The notes under the pieces: generated by a model | Told to the model about the DNA's origin: nothing | The model's database searches: none | What the model saw: the letters and a program-made list of their open reading frames with translations, nothing else | From: an uncultured Oscillibacter sp. | GTDB lineage: Bacteria; Bacillota; Clostridia; Oscillospirales; Oscillospiraceae | Length of the DNA: 64,000 nucleotides | Direction: 5' to 3' | Assembly (NCBI GenBank): GCA_910588005.1 | Contig: CAJUQM010000006.1 | Span: forward strand, 11,851 to 75,850 | Part shown: one piece after another, positions 1 through 9,126 of the stretch | Position numbering within the stretch: position 1 is the first letter of the stretch | Layout of the letters: every line of letters begins with the position of its first letter | Program-made: the position numbers and the translations under genes

Positions 1-501
1 CTCTGGGCCAGCAGTTATCTGGTGCTCTGTAGAGGGGTCTCCGCGGAGACAGCGGCGGGCTTTGCGGGGCTGTTTTGCATCGGGATCACGGTGGGGCGGG
101 CGCTGAGCGGATTTTTAACGGTGAAACTGAGCGACGCCCAGATGGTCCGGTTGGGACAGGGGGCTGCTGCTGCGGGAATTGCCGCTATGCTGTTGCCCCT
201 GGGAGAGACCGCCGCCTTGGCGGGGCTTGTGCTAACCGGTCTGGGCTGTGCGCCCGTCTATCCGTGCCTGATCCATTCCACACCGGCTCACTTTGGCGCA
301 GACCGTTCTCAGGCCATCATCGGCGTGCAGATGGCCAGCGCCTATGTGGGCACCTGTTTGATGCCTCCGGTGTTCGGCATGGTTGCCGCCCATGTGACGG
401 CGGCGCTGTTTCCTGTATACCTGCTGCTGCTTTTAGTGCTGATGGCTGCTATGCATGAATCACTGCTGCGAAGCGGCGGAAAAGGAGAGTCCATATATTG
501 A
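1..501 (+). CDS. MFS permease, C-terminal part (5' end outside window)
   Basis: The reading frame is open from base 1, so the gene begins upstream; an internal GTG at 22 is not a convincing start. The 166 visible codons contain about five hydrophobic membrane segments, with the charged cytoplasmic turn GRALSGFLTVKLSDAQMVRL, as in the C-terminal half of a major facilitator superfamily carrier. It would be an inner-membrane secondary transporter. The substrate cannot be read from this fragment, but the downstream sugar kinase and hydroxypyruvate-isomerase-like gene make a sugar or sugar acid plausible. No terminator was found directly after its stop. Confidence 0.7.
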   Translation, partial: LWASSYLVLCRGVSAETAAGFAGLFCIGITVGRALSGFLTVKLSDAQMVRLGQGAAAAGIAAMLLPLGETAALAGLVLTGLGCAPVYPCLIHSTPAHFGADRSQAIIGVQMASAYVGTCLMPPVFGMVAAHVTAALFPVYLLLLLVLMAAMHESLLRSGGKGESIY

Positions 502-837
502 ACGTGGTTCCCACTGGGGAGAAGTTCCCTCAGCCTGTGGAGAGAAGACAGGGCGGGACGTCTGATGCAGGCTGCGCGCCGTATGTGGAAGAGAGGTCCC
601 CGTGAAAGAGCCGCGGGTCCAACCGGCGGTATGTTCGGGTATGTTCGGGCTGAGACGGGGAAAGTGGAGATAACGGCGGTTCCGGCACGGTTTGAGGCGG
701 GGACGCTGTTTTGACTCGTGGAGTTGTCTCGCGTCCGACTCTTGGCGCAGCATCCTGCGCATGTTGGTCCAAAAGCCCCAACGGAGGGGAAGCGGTCTGG
801 AGCTATTGATGGAAGATGAAAAAACAGCGCTTTTTTG

Positions 838-866
838 TTGGTTTTGATGGAGAATTGTGTTATAAT
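838..866 (+). promoter_or_regulatory. Promoter TTGGTT-17-TATAAT
   Basis: A perfect -10 TATAAT at 861-866 lies 17 bp after TTGGTT at 838-843. Transcription would start near 873 and reach the hairpin at 1019-1044 about 170 nt later, with no ribosome binding site and start between them. Confidence 0.45.
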
Positions 867-1018
867 AACATCGAGATGCCCGGCTGAGACCGCCTGGGGC
901 AGACCGGCAGATGAGAAGGCCTACTCCGGTATGGATGGGAGCAGTGTACGCCGCTGTAGTCTTTTGCCCTCTTGTGCGCAGACCCTTTTTGAAAATGAGA
1001 TTTCCCAAAATACAAAGA

Positions 1019-1044
1019 GAGGCGGCCGGACCCGCGGCCGCCTC
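1019..1044. terminator. GC-rich hairpin, possible terminator
   Basis: Ten perfectly paired bases (1019-1028 with 1035-1044) around a 6-nt loop. The T-run is weak on the plus strand and better on the minus strand, so the direction is uncertain. Confidence 0.4.
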
Positions 1045-1300
1045 TTCTGCTGGCTTGAATATTCAAATCGGGGAGGGATAGAGCCGCAGGGACGGACAAT
1101 ATCCCCAGAACATGGTCGGGCCGGCCGGTATTCCGCAGTGCGCCGCCGGCGGAGGCCATGCCGGGTTTTCGCATGGTTGTTTTGCCGGTCAAAGTACCGC
1201 GGCCTTTCCATAGGCACGGATGGTTTCTAGGTATATCCGGTAAAAATGCGGAGATTTCCCCTCCTGCGGGAAATTTACCCGCTCTGTCAGACTCTTGCCC

Positions 1301-1329
1301 TTGCAATGGGTGGTAGCGTGTGCTATACT
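1301..1329 (+). promoter_or_regulatory. Promoter TTGCAA-17-TATACT for the kinase operon
   Basis: TTGCAA at 1301-1306 and TATACT at 1324-1329 are 17 bp apart. The predicted start near 1336 leaves a leader of about 285 nt before the kinase ATG at 1620, unusually long for a simple mRNA. Confidence 0.6.
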
Positions 1330-1537
1330 GCAAAATCAAAAAGGCGGAATGGGTGAGCGGTATGCTTTTTCCAAAAGATTGCGGCGGGCCGTTTGCCGCC
1401 GCAGGCCCGCTTTCCGGCAGTTTTGACATCTGCTTATCTCTATGCCCTGCCGGCCGCGGTGCTGGAGGGTTTCCCCGGCGGAACCGATCTGCTGCCGTCC
1501 GTTTTTCTGCGCGCTGTCTGCCGGGGGCCTCTTTGTG

Positions 1538-1596
1538 CGGACGGCGCACAAGCAGCCGTGAGCGGTGCCGGGCCGTCCGTAAATTTGCTTTTTTTT
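1538..1596 (+). promoter_or_regulatory. Attenuator-like hairpin and T-run in the kinase leader
   Basis: CGGACGGC (1538-1545) pairs with GCCGTCCG (1572-1579). An eight-T run follows at 1589-1596, only 24 nt before the kinase start. A second possible pairing lies upstream around 1380-1410 (GCGGCGG/CCGCCGC competing with GCGGGCC/GGCCCGC). This layout suits transcription attenuation, but no known riboswitch core was recognised. Confidence 0.4.
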
Positions 1597-1619
1597 GGAA
1601 ACGATGGGAGGATGCCGCT

Positions 1620-2561
1620 ATGACGGACATTACCACAATTGGAGAGATATTGATTGATCTGACGCAGACCGGTGTCAGTGCGGCGGGTGTGCCCCAGTTT
1701 GCGGCCAATCCAGGCGGAGCGCCCGCCAACGTGGCGGTGGCGGCATCTCGTTTGGGAGCGAAAACGGCCTTTATCGGGAAGGCGGGAGAGGATGGATTTG
1801 GAATCTATCTCCGCCAGGTGCTGGAGGAAAACAACGTGGACTGCTCCGGCCTGCGCGCCGGCAGGCAGGCCACCACCATGGCCATTGTCTCTGTAGACGC
1901 AAAGGGCGAGCGGGGATTTCGCTTTATCCGGGGTGCCGACCAGGAGCTGACGCCCCAGGAGGTGGATGAGCAGGCGGTGCTGAACAGCAAAATCCTTCAC
2001 TTTGGCTCTGTGAGCCTGACGCCGGGCATTGCCCGCAATGCCACAATCTTTGCCGCCCGGACAGCCCACAAAAGCGGGCGGCTTGTGAGCTATGACCCGA
2101 ACTACCGTCCGGCTCTCTGGGCCAGTGAGGGCGACGCTGTGGAGTGGATGCGGATTCCTCTGCCCCTGGTGGACATTATCAAACTGTCGGAGGAGGAGCT
2201 GCCCCTGCTTACCGGCGTCTCCGATCCTGCGGCGGGCAGTGAAATTTTGGCGGAACAGGGCGTAAGGCTGGCGTTGGTGACGATGGGCGGCAGCGGGGTG
2301 TTCTGCCGCTGGCGGGAAGAGACTTTTACGGTTCCCGGCGTCTCCGTTCAAGTGGCGGATACCAACGGCGCGGGGGATACCTTTTTCGGCGCTGTGCTCA
2401 GCCGTCTCAGCCGCCGGGACGGGCCGCCCCTGGAGGGGCTGGAGCGGGTGGAGCTGGAGGAAATTCTGGCCTTTGCCAACCGGGCGGCGGCGCTTACTTG
2501 CTCTCGCAGCGGTGCGATTCCCGCCATGCCGGCCTTGGAAGAGGTTGAAAATAGGGCCTGA
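1620..2561 (+). CDS. PfkB-family sugar kinase (fructokinase-like)
   Basis: A 313-residue ribokinase/PfkB carbohydrate kinase that would phosphorylate a sugar in the cytoplasm using ATP. The N-terminal substrate motif NPGGAPANVA is at residues 30-39. The C-terminal anion-hole/ATP motif DTNGAGDTF is near residue 247, with D253 the predicted catalytic base. Length is normal for the family. The ATG at 1620 is chosen because GGGAGG lies 8 nt upstream and the family match starts there; the frame is open further 5' without homology. The next gene is an isomerase-like TIM barrel, so the pair probably serves one sugar or sugar-acid route. Fructokinase and 2-keto-3-deoxygluconate kinase cannot be separated by eye. 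Confidence 0.88.
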   Translation: MTDITTIGEILIDLTQTGVSAAGVPQFAANPGGAPANVAVAASRLGAKTAFIGKAGEDGFGIYLRQVLEENNVDCSGLRAGRQATTMAIVSVDAKGERGFRFIRGADQELTPQEVDEQAVLNSKILHFGSVSLTPGIARNATIFAARTAHKSGRLVSYDPNYRPALWASEGDAVEWMRIPLPLVDIIKLSEEELPLLTGVSDPAAGSEILAEQGVRLALVTMGGSGVFCRWREETFTVPGVSVQVADTNGAGDTFFGAVLSRLSRRDGPPLEGLERVELEEILAFANRAAALTCSRSGAIPAMPALEEVENRA

Positions 2562-2732
2562 GAGGGAAGCGCGTGGGGATCTCCATAGCGTCCGGCTCCG
2601 GACCGGCGGCCAGGCATGGCTTTTGAAGGACGCCGCGGTTATTTGAAAATATCACCGTCACGCGGGGCGAAAGACGCGGACGGCTGTCCGGACCGTATAA
2701 ATGCGTGGCGCTGATGCAGAGGAGGCGCAGGG

Positions 2733-3518
2733 ATGAAGTTTCTGAAATCCGTGTGTATTGAACCCATGTATTGGGAACTTCCCTTTCTGGACCGCTTCCG
2801 GGCGGCAAGAGAGGATGGGTTTGACTTTGTTGAATTCTGGAGCTGGACCGGCCGGGATCTGGATGCGGTGAAGTCCGCCGCGGAGAGAGCCGGGATCCGC
2901 ATCGCGGGCTTTAACGGCGACGCGGAACTCTCACTCATTGACCCCGCCCAGCGGGAGGCGTATTTGGCGTTTCTGCGGGAATCTATCGCGGCGGCCAGGA
3001 AGGTGGGCGCCCGCAGTTTAACGATCCACTCCAACGGCTTGGGGGAGGGCGGCACGGTGATCAACAGCTATCCCGAACTCTCCGATACTGTGAAGCTCTG
3101 CGCCATGTTCCACACCCTGCTGGAGTGCGCCAGGATTGCGGAGGAGAGCGGCGTCCAAATCAATCTGGAGCCGCTGAACACCTCTGTAGACCACGTGGGG
3201 AATTACCTGCGCACCACCCAAATGGCGGCAGAGATGATCCGGCTCATTGGGTCTCCCATGCTGGGGGTCTTATACGACGTGTATCATATGCAGCTCAATG
3301 AGGGCAGCCTGTGCGAACATATTCTGGCCCATGGCCGCCAGTTTGGGCATGTTCATATAGCCGATGTTCCGGGACGCCACGAGCCGGGTACTGGGGAGAT
3401 CAACTATCCCAAGGTGATCTCCTGCCTGGAGGAGGCGGGATATACCGGCCTCGTGGGATTTGAGCTGATTCCCCGAGCTTCCACCGCAGAGGCGGTAAAG
3501 GCCATTATGCGGCTTTGA
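2733..3518 (+). CDS. Hydroxypyruvate-isomerase-like sugar isomerase (TIM barrel)
   Basis: A 261-residue member of the xylose-isomerase-like TIM-barrel superfamily. The block HVHIADVPGRHEPGTGEINY near residues 209-228 is typical of hydroxypyruvate isomerase and related epimerases. Predicted metal ligands include the Glu in NLEPLN, the Asp in YDVYHMQ, the His residues around HVHIAD and the Glu near the C-terminus (GFELIPR). It is cytoplasmic and would interconvert a ketose or hydroxypyruvate-type substrate. A GAGGAGG-like ribosome binding site precedes the ATG. It follows the kinase by 171 nt and probably shares its transcript. 3-keto-sugar epimerase activity is an equally possible alternative. 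Confidence 0.8.
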   Translation: MKFLKSVCIEPMYWELPFLDRFRAAREDGFDFVEFWSWTGRDLDAVKSAAERAGIRIAGFNGDAELSLIDPAQREAYLAFLRESIAAARKVGARSLTIHSNGLGEGGTVINSYPELSDTVKLCAMFHTLLECARIAEESGVQINLEPLNTSVDHVGNYLRTTQMAAEMIRLIGSPMLGVLYDVYHMQLNEGSLCEHILAHGRQFGHVHIADVPGRHEPGTGEINYPKVISCLEEAGYTGLVGFELIPRASTAEAVKAIMRL

Positions 3519-3549
3519 GGGCGGCGGGCAGTCAGGAAAAACGCTGTAA

Positions 3550-3597
3550 AAAACAGGAGAATGGGGAGACCTGCCGGTTTTCCCATTCTCCTGTTTT
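3550..3597. terminator. Bidirectional terminator between convergent genes
   Basis: A perfect stem of about 16 bp (3550-3566 with 3582-3597) has T-rich tracts at both outer edges. It serves the isomerase gene on plus and citrate synthase on minus. Confidence 0.8.
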
Positions 3598-3628
3598 TTG
3601 CGGATGTACCGGCTGCCGGAAAGCTGCC

Positions 3629-5035
3629 TCAGTACCGCTCCGACAGCGGCACATAGGGAGTCCGCCGGGTGACGGTTTTGTAAGCGGGACGGATGATGCG
3701 GGGGTCCTCGGCACAGCACTCCTCAATGCGGTGGGCGCACCAGCCGGGCATGCGGGCGCTGGCAAAAATGGCGGTGTACAGGTCGGTGGGAATGCCCAGC
3801 AGTTTGTATACAAAGCCGGAGTAGAGATCCACATTGGCGCAGATGGGCTTGTCGGAATTCCGCTCCTCCCGGAACACCTCCGGGGCCAGACGCTCCACGG
3901 ATTCAATGAGATCCAGCTCTTTGACCATGCCCTTTTTCTCCGCTAGATGGCGGGAGAACTGCTTTAAAATCTCGGCCCGGGGGTCGGAGAGGGTGTAGAC
4001 CGCGTGTCCCATGCCGTAGATGAGGCCAGTGCCGTCCCCCAGCTGGCGGCGGAGGATGCGGACCAGCTGGTCTTTCACCTGACCGTCGTCGCTCCAGTCC
4101 CGAATGGCCCGCTTGAGGTACTGCATCATCTCCACCACCTTGATGTTGGCGCCGCCGTGGCGGAAGCCCTTCAGCGCCCCTACCGCCGCGGCGATGGAGG
4201 AGTAGAAGTCCGTACCGGAGGAAGTCAGCACCCGGCAGGCGAAGGTGGAGTTGTTGCCGCCGCCGTGCTCGGCGTGGAGGATCATGCAAAGATCCAGGAG
4301 TTTTGCCTCATCGTCGTCAAACTTTGTGTCCTCCCGCAGGGAATAGAGGAAGTTTTGAGCCACGCTCAGATCTGTCCGGGGGCGGTGGAGGTACAGGCTC
4401 TCCCCGTCGAAGTAGTGGCGTTTGGCGGCGTAGGAGTGGGCCACGATGGTGGGCGTCCGGGCCACCATGCGGAAGGACTTGAAGAGTTCGTTCTCCAGCG
4501 TCATGTTCTCCGCCTCGCCGTCGTGGGAGTGAAGGGCTACGATGCAGCTCTCCAGCTTGTTCATAATATTTTTGTTGGGGGAGCGGAGGATCATGTCCTC
4601 GCTGAAATAGCCGGGAAGCTGGCTCCATTTGGCCATGAGGTACTGGAATTCTGTCAGCTGGGAGGCCGTGGGCAGCTGGCCGAAGAGCAGCAGGTACACC
4701 GTCTCCTCAAAGCCGAAGCGGTCCTCGGCGATGCACTGCTGGATAATGTCGTTGATGCTGATGCCCCGGTAGAACAGCCGGCCCGGCCGGGGGACCTTCT
4801 GACCGTCCTCCAGGTCGTAGCCGTCCACATCGCCGATGGAGGTGACGCCGGCGACGACACCGGTGCCGTTGGGATAACGCAGTCCCCGCATAACGCCCTC
4901 ACCGGACTGACTGGAGGGAAAGATGTCGTTTTCACGGATGAAGTCCTCGGAGCCGCTGACAAAGGACAGAGAGGACTCGATCAGGTCCTGGTGCCGGAGC
5001 ATCCGGCGCAGGTCCCGGTCAACTTTGTAAGACAT
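3629..5035 (-). CDS. gltA: Citrate synthase
   Basis: A 468-residue citrate synthase condensing acetyl-CoA with oxaloacetate in the cytoplasm. The three catalytic segments are present: LHAEHGGGNNSTF (H257 as the first catalytic His), GMGHAVYTLSDPR (H344) and NVDLYSG (D403). It is of the longer type seen in Clostridia, with an N-terminal extension of roughly 60 residues before the core. AAAGGCGG precedes the ATG. It is divergent from aconitase and isocitrate dehydrogenase, so the locus makes 2-oxoglutarate for glutamate synthesis. It could also accept propionyl-CoA (2-methylcitrate synthase), which the sequence does not settle. Confidence 0.95.
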   Translation of the reverse strand: MSYKVDRDLRRMLRHQDLIESSLSFVSGSEDFIRENDIFPSSQSGEGVMRGLRYPNGTGVVAGVTSIGDVDGYDLEDGQKVPRPGRLFYRGISINDIIQQCIAEDRFGFEETVYLLLFGQLPTASQLTEFQYLMAKWSQLPGYFSEDMILRSPNKNIMNKLESCIVALHSHDGEAENMTLENELFKSFRMVARTPTIVAHSYAAKRHYFDGESLYLHRPRTDLSVAQNFLYSLREDTKFDDDEAKLLDLCMILHAEHGGGNNSTFACRVLTSSGTDFYSSIAAAVGALKGFRHGGANIKVVEMMQYLKRAIRDWSDDGQVKDQLVRILRRQLGDGTGLIYGMGHAVYTLSDPRAEILKQFSRHLAEKKGMVKELDLIESVERLAPEVFREERNSDKPICANVDLYSGFVYKLLGIPTDLYTAIFASARMPGWCAHRIEECCAEDPRIIRPAYKTVTRRTPYVPLSERY

Positions 5036-5444
5036 ATCGCATAACCGCCTTTCATTGAGAACCGGTGACGGAACAGGAATCCGCCTTGGTATGCCTCCCG
5101 GGCTGCGGGGGAAGAGAGTATTTTTCCATTATAACCTATCACGGAGCTTTTTTCAATCCCGTTATTTCGACCGGCGGCAGAGTAATGGGGCCGGGGGTGC
5201 GTAAGCTTCTCCGAAACGATGTTTATAAAACGGCTTTCCAAACCGCGGCGGACGTGCTATAATAGCCGCAGAACAGCGGTTGCAATTTTGATCCCGGCCG
5301 CTTTTCCGGCCTCGCCGGGGACGCCGGGACATCTGGCGGGCAGCGGTATGAGGACGGACGTCTTTTTGCCGGACCTGGATAAAAACACTTCCTGGCAGAC
5401 GTGCTCTGGGCCGTCTGGATACCGGATTTTAGGAGGTTTCTCAA
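5036..5444. promoter_or_regulatory. Divergent promoter region of gltA and aconitase
   Basis: Two good promoters face away from each other. On minus, TTGAAA (5151-5156) and TATAAT (5128-5133) are 17 bp apart and drive citrate synthase. On plus, TTTCCA (5235-5240) and TATAAT (5258-5263), also 17 bp apart, drive aconitase with a leader of about 175 nt. Nothing else was recognised. Confidence 0.7.
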
Positions 5445-7673
5445 ATGATTACTCTGCACGACAGCGGCGTTTTTCTCGCGAAGGGGGTTCTCCATACATC
5501 CGCCCCCGTCTCCTGGGAGGAGGGGCGGCGGCGCACTCTGGCCTGGGGGATTCTCCAGGCCCACAGCGGCTCCGGCGATCCGGAGAGACTGCAGATTCGC
5601 TTTGACGCGATGGCCAGCCACGATATTACCTATGTGGGCATCATTCAGCAGGCCAGGGCCTCCGGCATGCGGGAGTTCCCCATCCCCTATGCCCTGACCA
5701 ACTGCCACAACTCCCTCTGCGCCGTGGGCGGCACCATCAATGAGGACGACCATGTCTTTGGACTGTCCGCCGCCAGAAAGTACGGCGGAATCTATGTCCC
5801 CGCCAATCAGAGCGTGATTCACTCCTACGCCCGGGAGCAGCTGGCGGGCTGCGGAAAGATGATTCTGGGATCTGATTCACACACCCGCTATGGCGCGTTG
5901 GGGACAATGGCCGTGGGCGAGGGGGGACCGGAGCTGGCCAAGCAGCTGCTGAAAAACACATGGGATGTGCCGTATCCCAAGGTGGTGCTGGTCTATCTCA
6001 CCGGTGCGCCCAGACAGGGCGTAGGTCCTCACGACGTGTCCATTGCCCTGGTGAAGGCCACGTTTGAGAGTGGGTTTGTGAACAACTGTGTGCTGGAATT
6101 CGCCGGACCCGGCATCGCCGGGCTGCCCATTGACTTCCGGAACGGAATCGACGTTATGACCACCGAGACCACCTGCCTCTCCTCCATCTGGGAGACCGAC
6201 GGCGAGACCAAGGGGTTCTACGAGGCCCACCGGCGTCCGTCGGACTTCAAGGAGCTTCATCCCGGTGAGTTCGCCTGGTATGACCGGTATATCGAGCTGG
6301 ATCTGAGCCGGGTGGAACCCATGATCGCCCTGCCCTTCCATCCCTCCAATGCCTGGACGATTCGGGAGTTTTTGTCCAATGCGCGGGAGCTTTTGACAGG
6401 GGTGGAGGCCGACGCGCGGAAGCGCTACCCCAAGGCCCGGATCAACCTGACGGATAAGATCCACGACGGAGGCGTGTGGGCGGATCAGGGCGTCGTCGCC
6501 GGGTGCGCCGGCGGTCTCTTTGACAACATCACAGAGGCGGCGGATATTCTCCGGGGCGGCAGCTGCGGCGACGGGTACTTTGCGCTGGACGTATATCCCA
6601 CCAGCGTTCCCGTCAGTCTGGAGCTGACGCGGATCGGAGCGGCGGCGGATTTGCTGCAAAGCGGGGCCGTTATAAAGCCCAGCTTCTGCGGTCCCTGCTT
6701 CGGCGCGGGGGACGTACCCGCTCACAATGGGCTGTCCCTGCGGCACACCACCAGGAATTTTCCCAACCGGGAGGGATCGAAGCCCGGCGAGGGGCAGTTT
6801 GCCGCCGTCTGCTTAATGGACGCCCGGTCTATCGCCGCCACGGCGCGCTGCGGCGGCAGAATCACCTCTGCCGCAGAGGTGGACTATGAAACGGTCCGGC
6901 ATCCCTATCACTTTGACAGGGGCGTATACGATAAACGGGTCTACAACGGCTTTGGCAAAGCGCTGCCGGAGACGGAGCTGATCCTCGGTCCCAACATCAC
7001 CGACTGGCCGGAGATGCAGCCGCTGGCGGAAAATTTGCTGGTGGAGCTGGCGGCGGTGCTGCGTGACGGCGTTACCACCACCGACGAGCTGATTCCCTCC
7101 GGGGAGACCTCCTCCTACCGCTCCAATCCCCTGCGGCTGGCAGAGTTTACCCTCTCCCGCCGGGAGCCGGCCTACGTGGGCCGGGCCAAGGCCGCGGCGG
7201 AGCTGGAGGTGGAGCGGCTGGCGGGCAGGGTTCCGGAGAGGCTGCAGGCCCTGCTGGACCGGGCGGGCGCAGGGACAGGGGATACCCAGTTCGGCTCCTG
7301 TGTCTTTGCCAATAAACCCGGAGATGGATCGGCCCGGGAGCAGGCCGCCAGCTGTCAGAAGGTTTTGGGGGGATTTGCCAATATCTGCTACAGCTTTGCC
7401 ACCAAGCGCTACCGCTCCAACTGTATCAACTGGGGGATTTTGCCCTTCACGCTGGACGAAGGAACGGACTTTCCCTATGAGGCGGGGGACTGCGTATTTG
7501 TCCCGGGAATTCGGACGGCAATTGCCGAAGGCCGGGAGGACATCCCTGCCAAGGTTTTGAAGCTGAGCGGCGGCGAGGAGGAAATTGTACTCCATGTCAG
7601 TGGCCTGACGGACGAGGAGCGGGAGATTCTCTTGGACGGGTGCCTGATGAACTACTATGCCAAACGCGGCTGA
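5445..7673 (+). CDS. Aconitate hydratase family protein
   Basis: A 742-residue iron-sulfur hydratase of the aconitase superfamily, which would isomerise citrate to isocitrate via cis-aconitate. The [4Fe-4S] ligands are predicted to be C354 (in VAGCAGG) and C415 and C418 (in SFCGPCFGAG). The substrate motif GSDSHTRYG is at residues 142-150. The C-terminal swivel domain follows from about residue 600 (GDSHTR-type and RSNCINWG segments). AGGAGG lies upstream of the ATG. It differs from classic AcnA/AcnB and resembles the clostridial 'hydratase' subgroup. Its place between citrate synthase and isocitrate dehydrogenase supports true aconitase activity. Confidence 0.88.
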   Translation: MITLHDSGVFLAKGVLHTSAPVSWEEGRRRTLAWGILQAHSGSGDPERLQIRFDAMASHDITYVGIIQQARASGMREFPIPYALTNCHNSLCAVGGTINEDDHVFGLSAARKYGGIYVPANQSVIHSYAREQLAGCGKMILGSDSHTRYGALGTMAVGEGGPELAKQLLKNTWDVPYPKVVLVYLTGAPRQGVGPHDVSIALVKATFESGFVNNCVLEFAGPGIAGLPIDFRNGIDVMTTETTCLSSIWETDGETKGFYEAHRRPSDFKELHPGEFAWYDRYIELDLSRVEPMIALPFHPSNAWTIREFLSNARELLTGVEADARKRYPKARINLTDKIHDGGVWADQGVVAGCAGGLFDNITEAADILRGGSCGDGYFALDVYPTSVPVSLELTRIGAAADLLQSGAVIKPSFCGPCFGAGDVPAHNGLSLRHTTRNFPNREGSKPGEGQFAAVCLMDARSIAATARCGGRITSAAEVDYETVRHPYHFDRGVYDKRVYNGFGKALPETELILGPNITDWPEMQPLAENLLVELAAVLRDGVTTTDELIPSGETSSYRSNPLRLAEFTLSRREPAYVGRAKAAAELEVERLAGRVPERLQALLDRAGAGTGDTQFGSCVFANKPGDGSAREQAASCQKVLGGFANICYSFATKRYRSNCINWGILPFTLDEGTDFPYEAGDCVFVPGIRTAIAEGREDIPAKVLKLSGGEEEIVLHVSGLTDEEREILLDGCLMNYYAKRG

Positions 7674-7694
7674 TTGCGGACAGGAGAGAATTCT

Positions 7695-8900
7695 ATGGAA
7701 AAGATCAAAATGACCACCCCCCTGGTGGAGATGGACGGCGACGAGATGACCCGGATTCTCTGGGGGATGGTGAAAGAGAAGCTCATTTTGCCCTTTGTGG
7801 AGTTGAAAACCGAATATTACGATCTGGGGCTTTTGAACCGGAATGCCACCGGCGACCAGGTGACCATAGATGCCGCCAACGCCGCCAAGCGGCTGGGCGT
7901 GGCGGTGAAATGCGCCACCATTACTCCCAACCGCCAGCGGATGGAGGAGTATCCGGAGCTGACGGAGATGTGGAAATCCCCCAACGGTACGATCCGGGCC
8001 ATTTTAGACGGCACCGCGTTTCGCGCGCCGATCGTCGTGCCCTGGATCCGGCCCGTGGTGAAGAACTGGGAGCAGCCCATCACCATTGCCCGCCACGCCT
8101 ACGGCGATATGTACAAGGCCGTGGATATGATGACGGAGGAGCCGGGAACGGCCACACTCACATTCCGGGGAGAGAGTGGGGCGGAAAAGACGCTGGTGGT
8201 TCAGACGGTGGACGGTCCCGCGGTCTGGCAGGGCCAGCACAATAAGGATTCCAGCATTCGGGCCTTTGCCCGCTCCTGTTTTCAGTATGCCCTGAGCCAG
8301 AGACAGGATCTGTGGTTTTCCACCAAGGACACCATTGCCAAGGTCTACGATGGAGAGTTCAAGCGTATTTTTGAGGAGGAGTTTGAAAATACCTACCGTA
8401 CAGAGTTTGAAAAGCTGGGCCTGACCTATTTTTACACCTTGATCGACGACGCGGTGGCGCGGGTTGTACGCTCTAAAGGCGGCTTCATCTGGGCGCTGAA
8501 GAACTATGACGGTGACGTGATGAGCGACATGGTGGCCGCCGCCTTCGGAAGCCTGGCCATGATGACCTCCGTTCTGGTGTCCCCCGACGGCGTTATGGAG
8601 TTCGAGGCCTCCCACGGCACCGTTACCCGGCACTACTACCGCTATCTCAAGGGCGAGAAGACCTCGACCAATCCCATGGCCACGATTTTTGCCTGGTCCG
8701 GCGCACTGAAACGCCGGGGTGAGCTGGACGGCCTGCCGGAGCTGGTCCGCTTCGGCCAGCGGCTGGAGGCGGCCTCTTTGGAGACTTTGGAGAGCGGCGT
8801 TATGACCCGGGATCTCCTGCCTCTGGCAGAGCCGGGATTTGCGGCCCGGGGAGTGGACAGCGAGGAATTTTTAAACGAGATCGCGGCGCGGCTGGCCTAA
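7695..8900 (+). CDS. icd: Isocitrate dehydrogenase (NADP-dependent type)
   Basis: A 401-residue cytoplasmic enzyme oxidising isocitrate to 2-oxoglutarate and CO2. It begins with the conserved METDGDEMTR-like segment VEMDGDEMTRILW and contains TITPNRQRMEEY, GTAFRAPIV, FSTKDTIAKVYDGEF and the cofactor segment EASHGTVTRHYY. These mark the homodimeric NADP type related to eukaryotic IDH1. AGGAGAG lies a few bases before the ATG at 7695; the frame is open slightly further 5' without a better signal. It starts 21 nt after the aconitase stop, so the two are co-transcribed. Confidence 0.93.
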   Translation: MEKIKMTTPLVEMDGDEMTRILWGMVKEKLILPFVELKTEYYDLGLLNRNATGDQVTIDAANAAKRLGVAVKCATITPNRQRMEEYPELTEMWKSPNGTIRAILDGTAFRAPIVVPWIRPVVKNWEQPITIARHAYGDMYKAVDMMTEEPGTATLTFRGESGAEKTLVVQTVDGPAVWQGQHNKDSSIRAFARSCFQYALSQRQDLWFSTKDTIAKVYDGEFKRIFEEEFENTYRTEFEKLGLTYFYTLIDDAVARVVRSKGGFIWALKNYDGDVMSDMVAAAFGSLAMMTSVLVSPDGVMEFEASHGTVTRHYYRYLKGEKTSTNPMATIFAWSGALKRRGELDGLPELVRFGQRLEAASLETLESGVMTRDLLPLAEPGFAARGVDSEEFLNEIAARLA

Positions 8901-8960
8901 ATATACTTCGGCTGCCTGACGCCGTGCGGCAGGGAGCGGCCGTGAGGATAGAATTCAAAA

Positions 8961-8991
8961 AGAGCGGGATGCCGGATAGGCATCCCGCTCT
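8961..8991. terminator. Terminator after icd
   Basis: A perfect 13-bp stem AGAGCGGGATGCC/GGCATCCCGCTCT with a 5-nt loop. It is flanked by AAAA upstream and CTTT downstream, so it can serve both icd and the convergent LysR gene. Confidence 0.75.
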
Positions 8992-9126
8992 CTTTGGACT
9001 GCCGGAGGGGCGGCAAATTCCCGCGCGGACTGTATGATGAGACGGAAAGCGGCAAGACGGCGCACCGGAATCCTGGCATTTGATTTCCGCTGCGGCGCCC
9101 CGGTTGGGCGGGGAAGGGGAGGGCAG

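Larger units (their letters stand above)
502..1619. other. Long intergenic region upstream of the sugar kinase
   Basis: About 1.1 kb without a credible gene; open frames here have no ribosome binding site or recognisable product. It holds two sigma-70-type promoters (838-866 and 1301-1329), a GC-rich hairpin (1019-1044), a 12-bp palindrome TTGAATATTCAA (1055-1066) and an attenuator-like hairpin with a T-run (1538-1596). It therefore looks regulatory, possibly encoding a short RNA followed by the leader of the kinase gene. Confidence 0.5.

Noticed and set aside
502..1320. Several long open frames on both strands
   Set aside because: No ribosome binding sites, no recognisable domains, composition of random GC-rich frames; the region carries promoters and hairpins instead.
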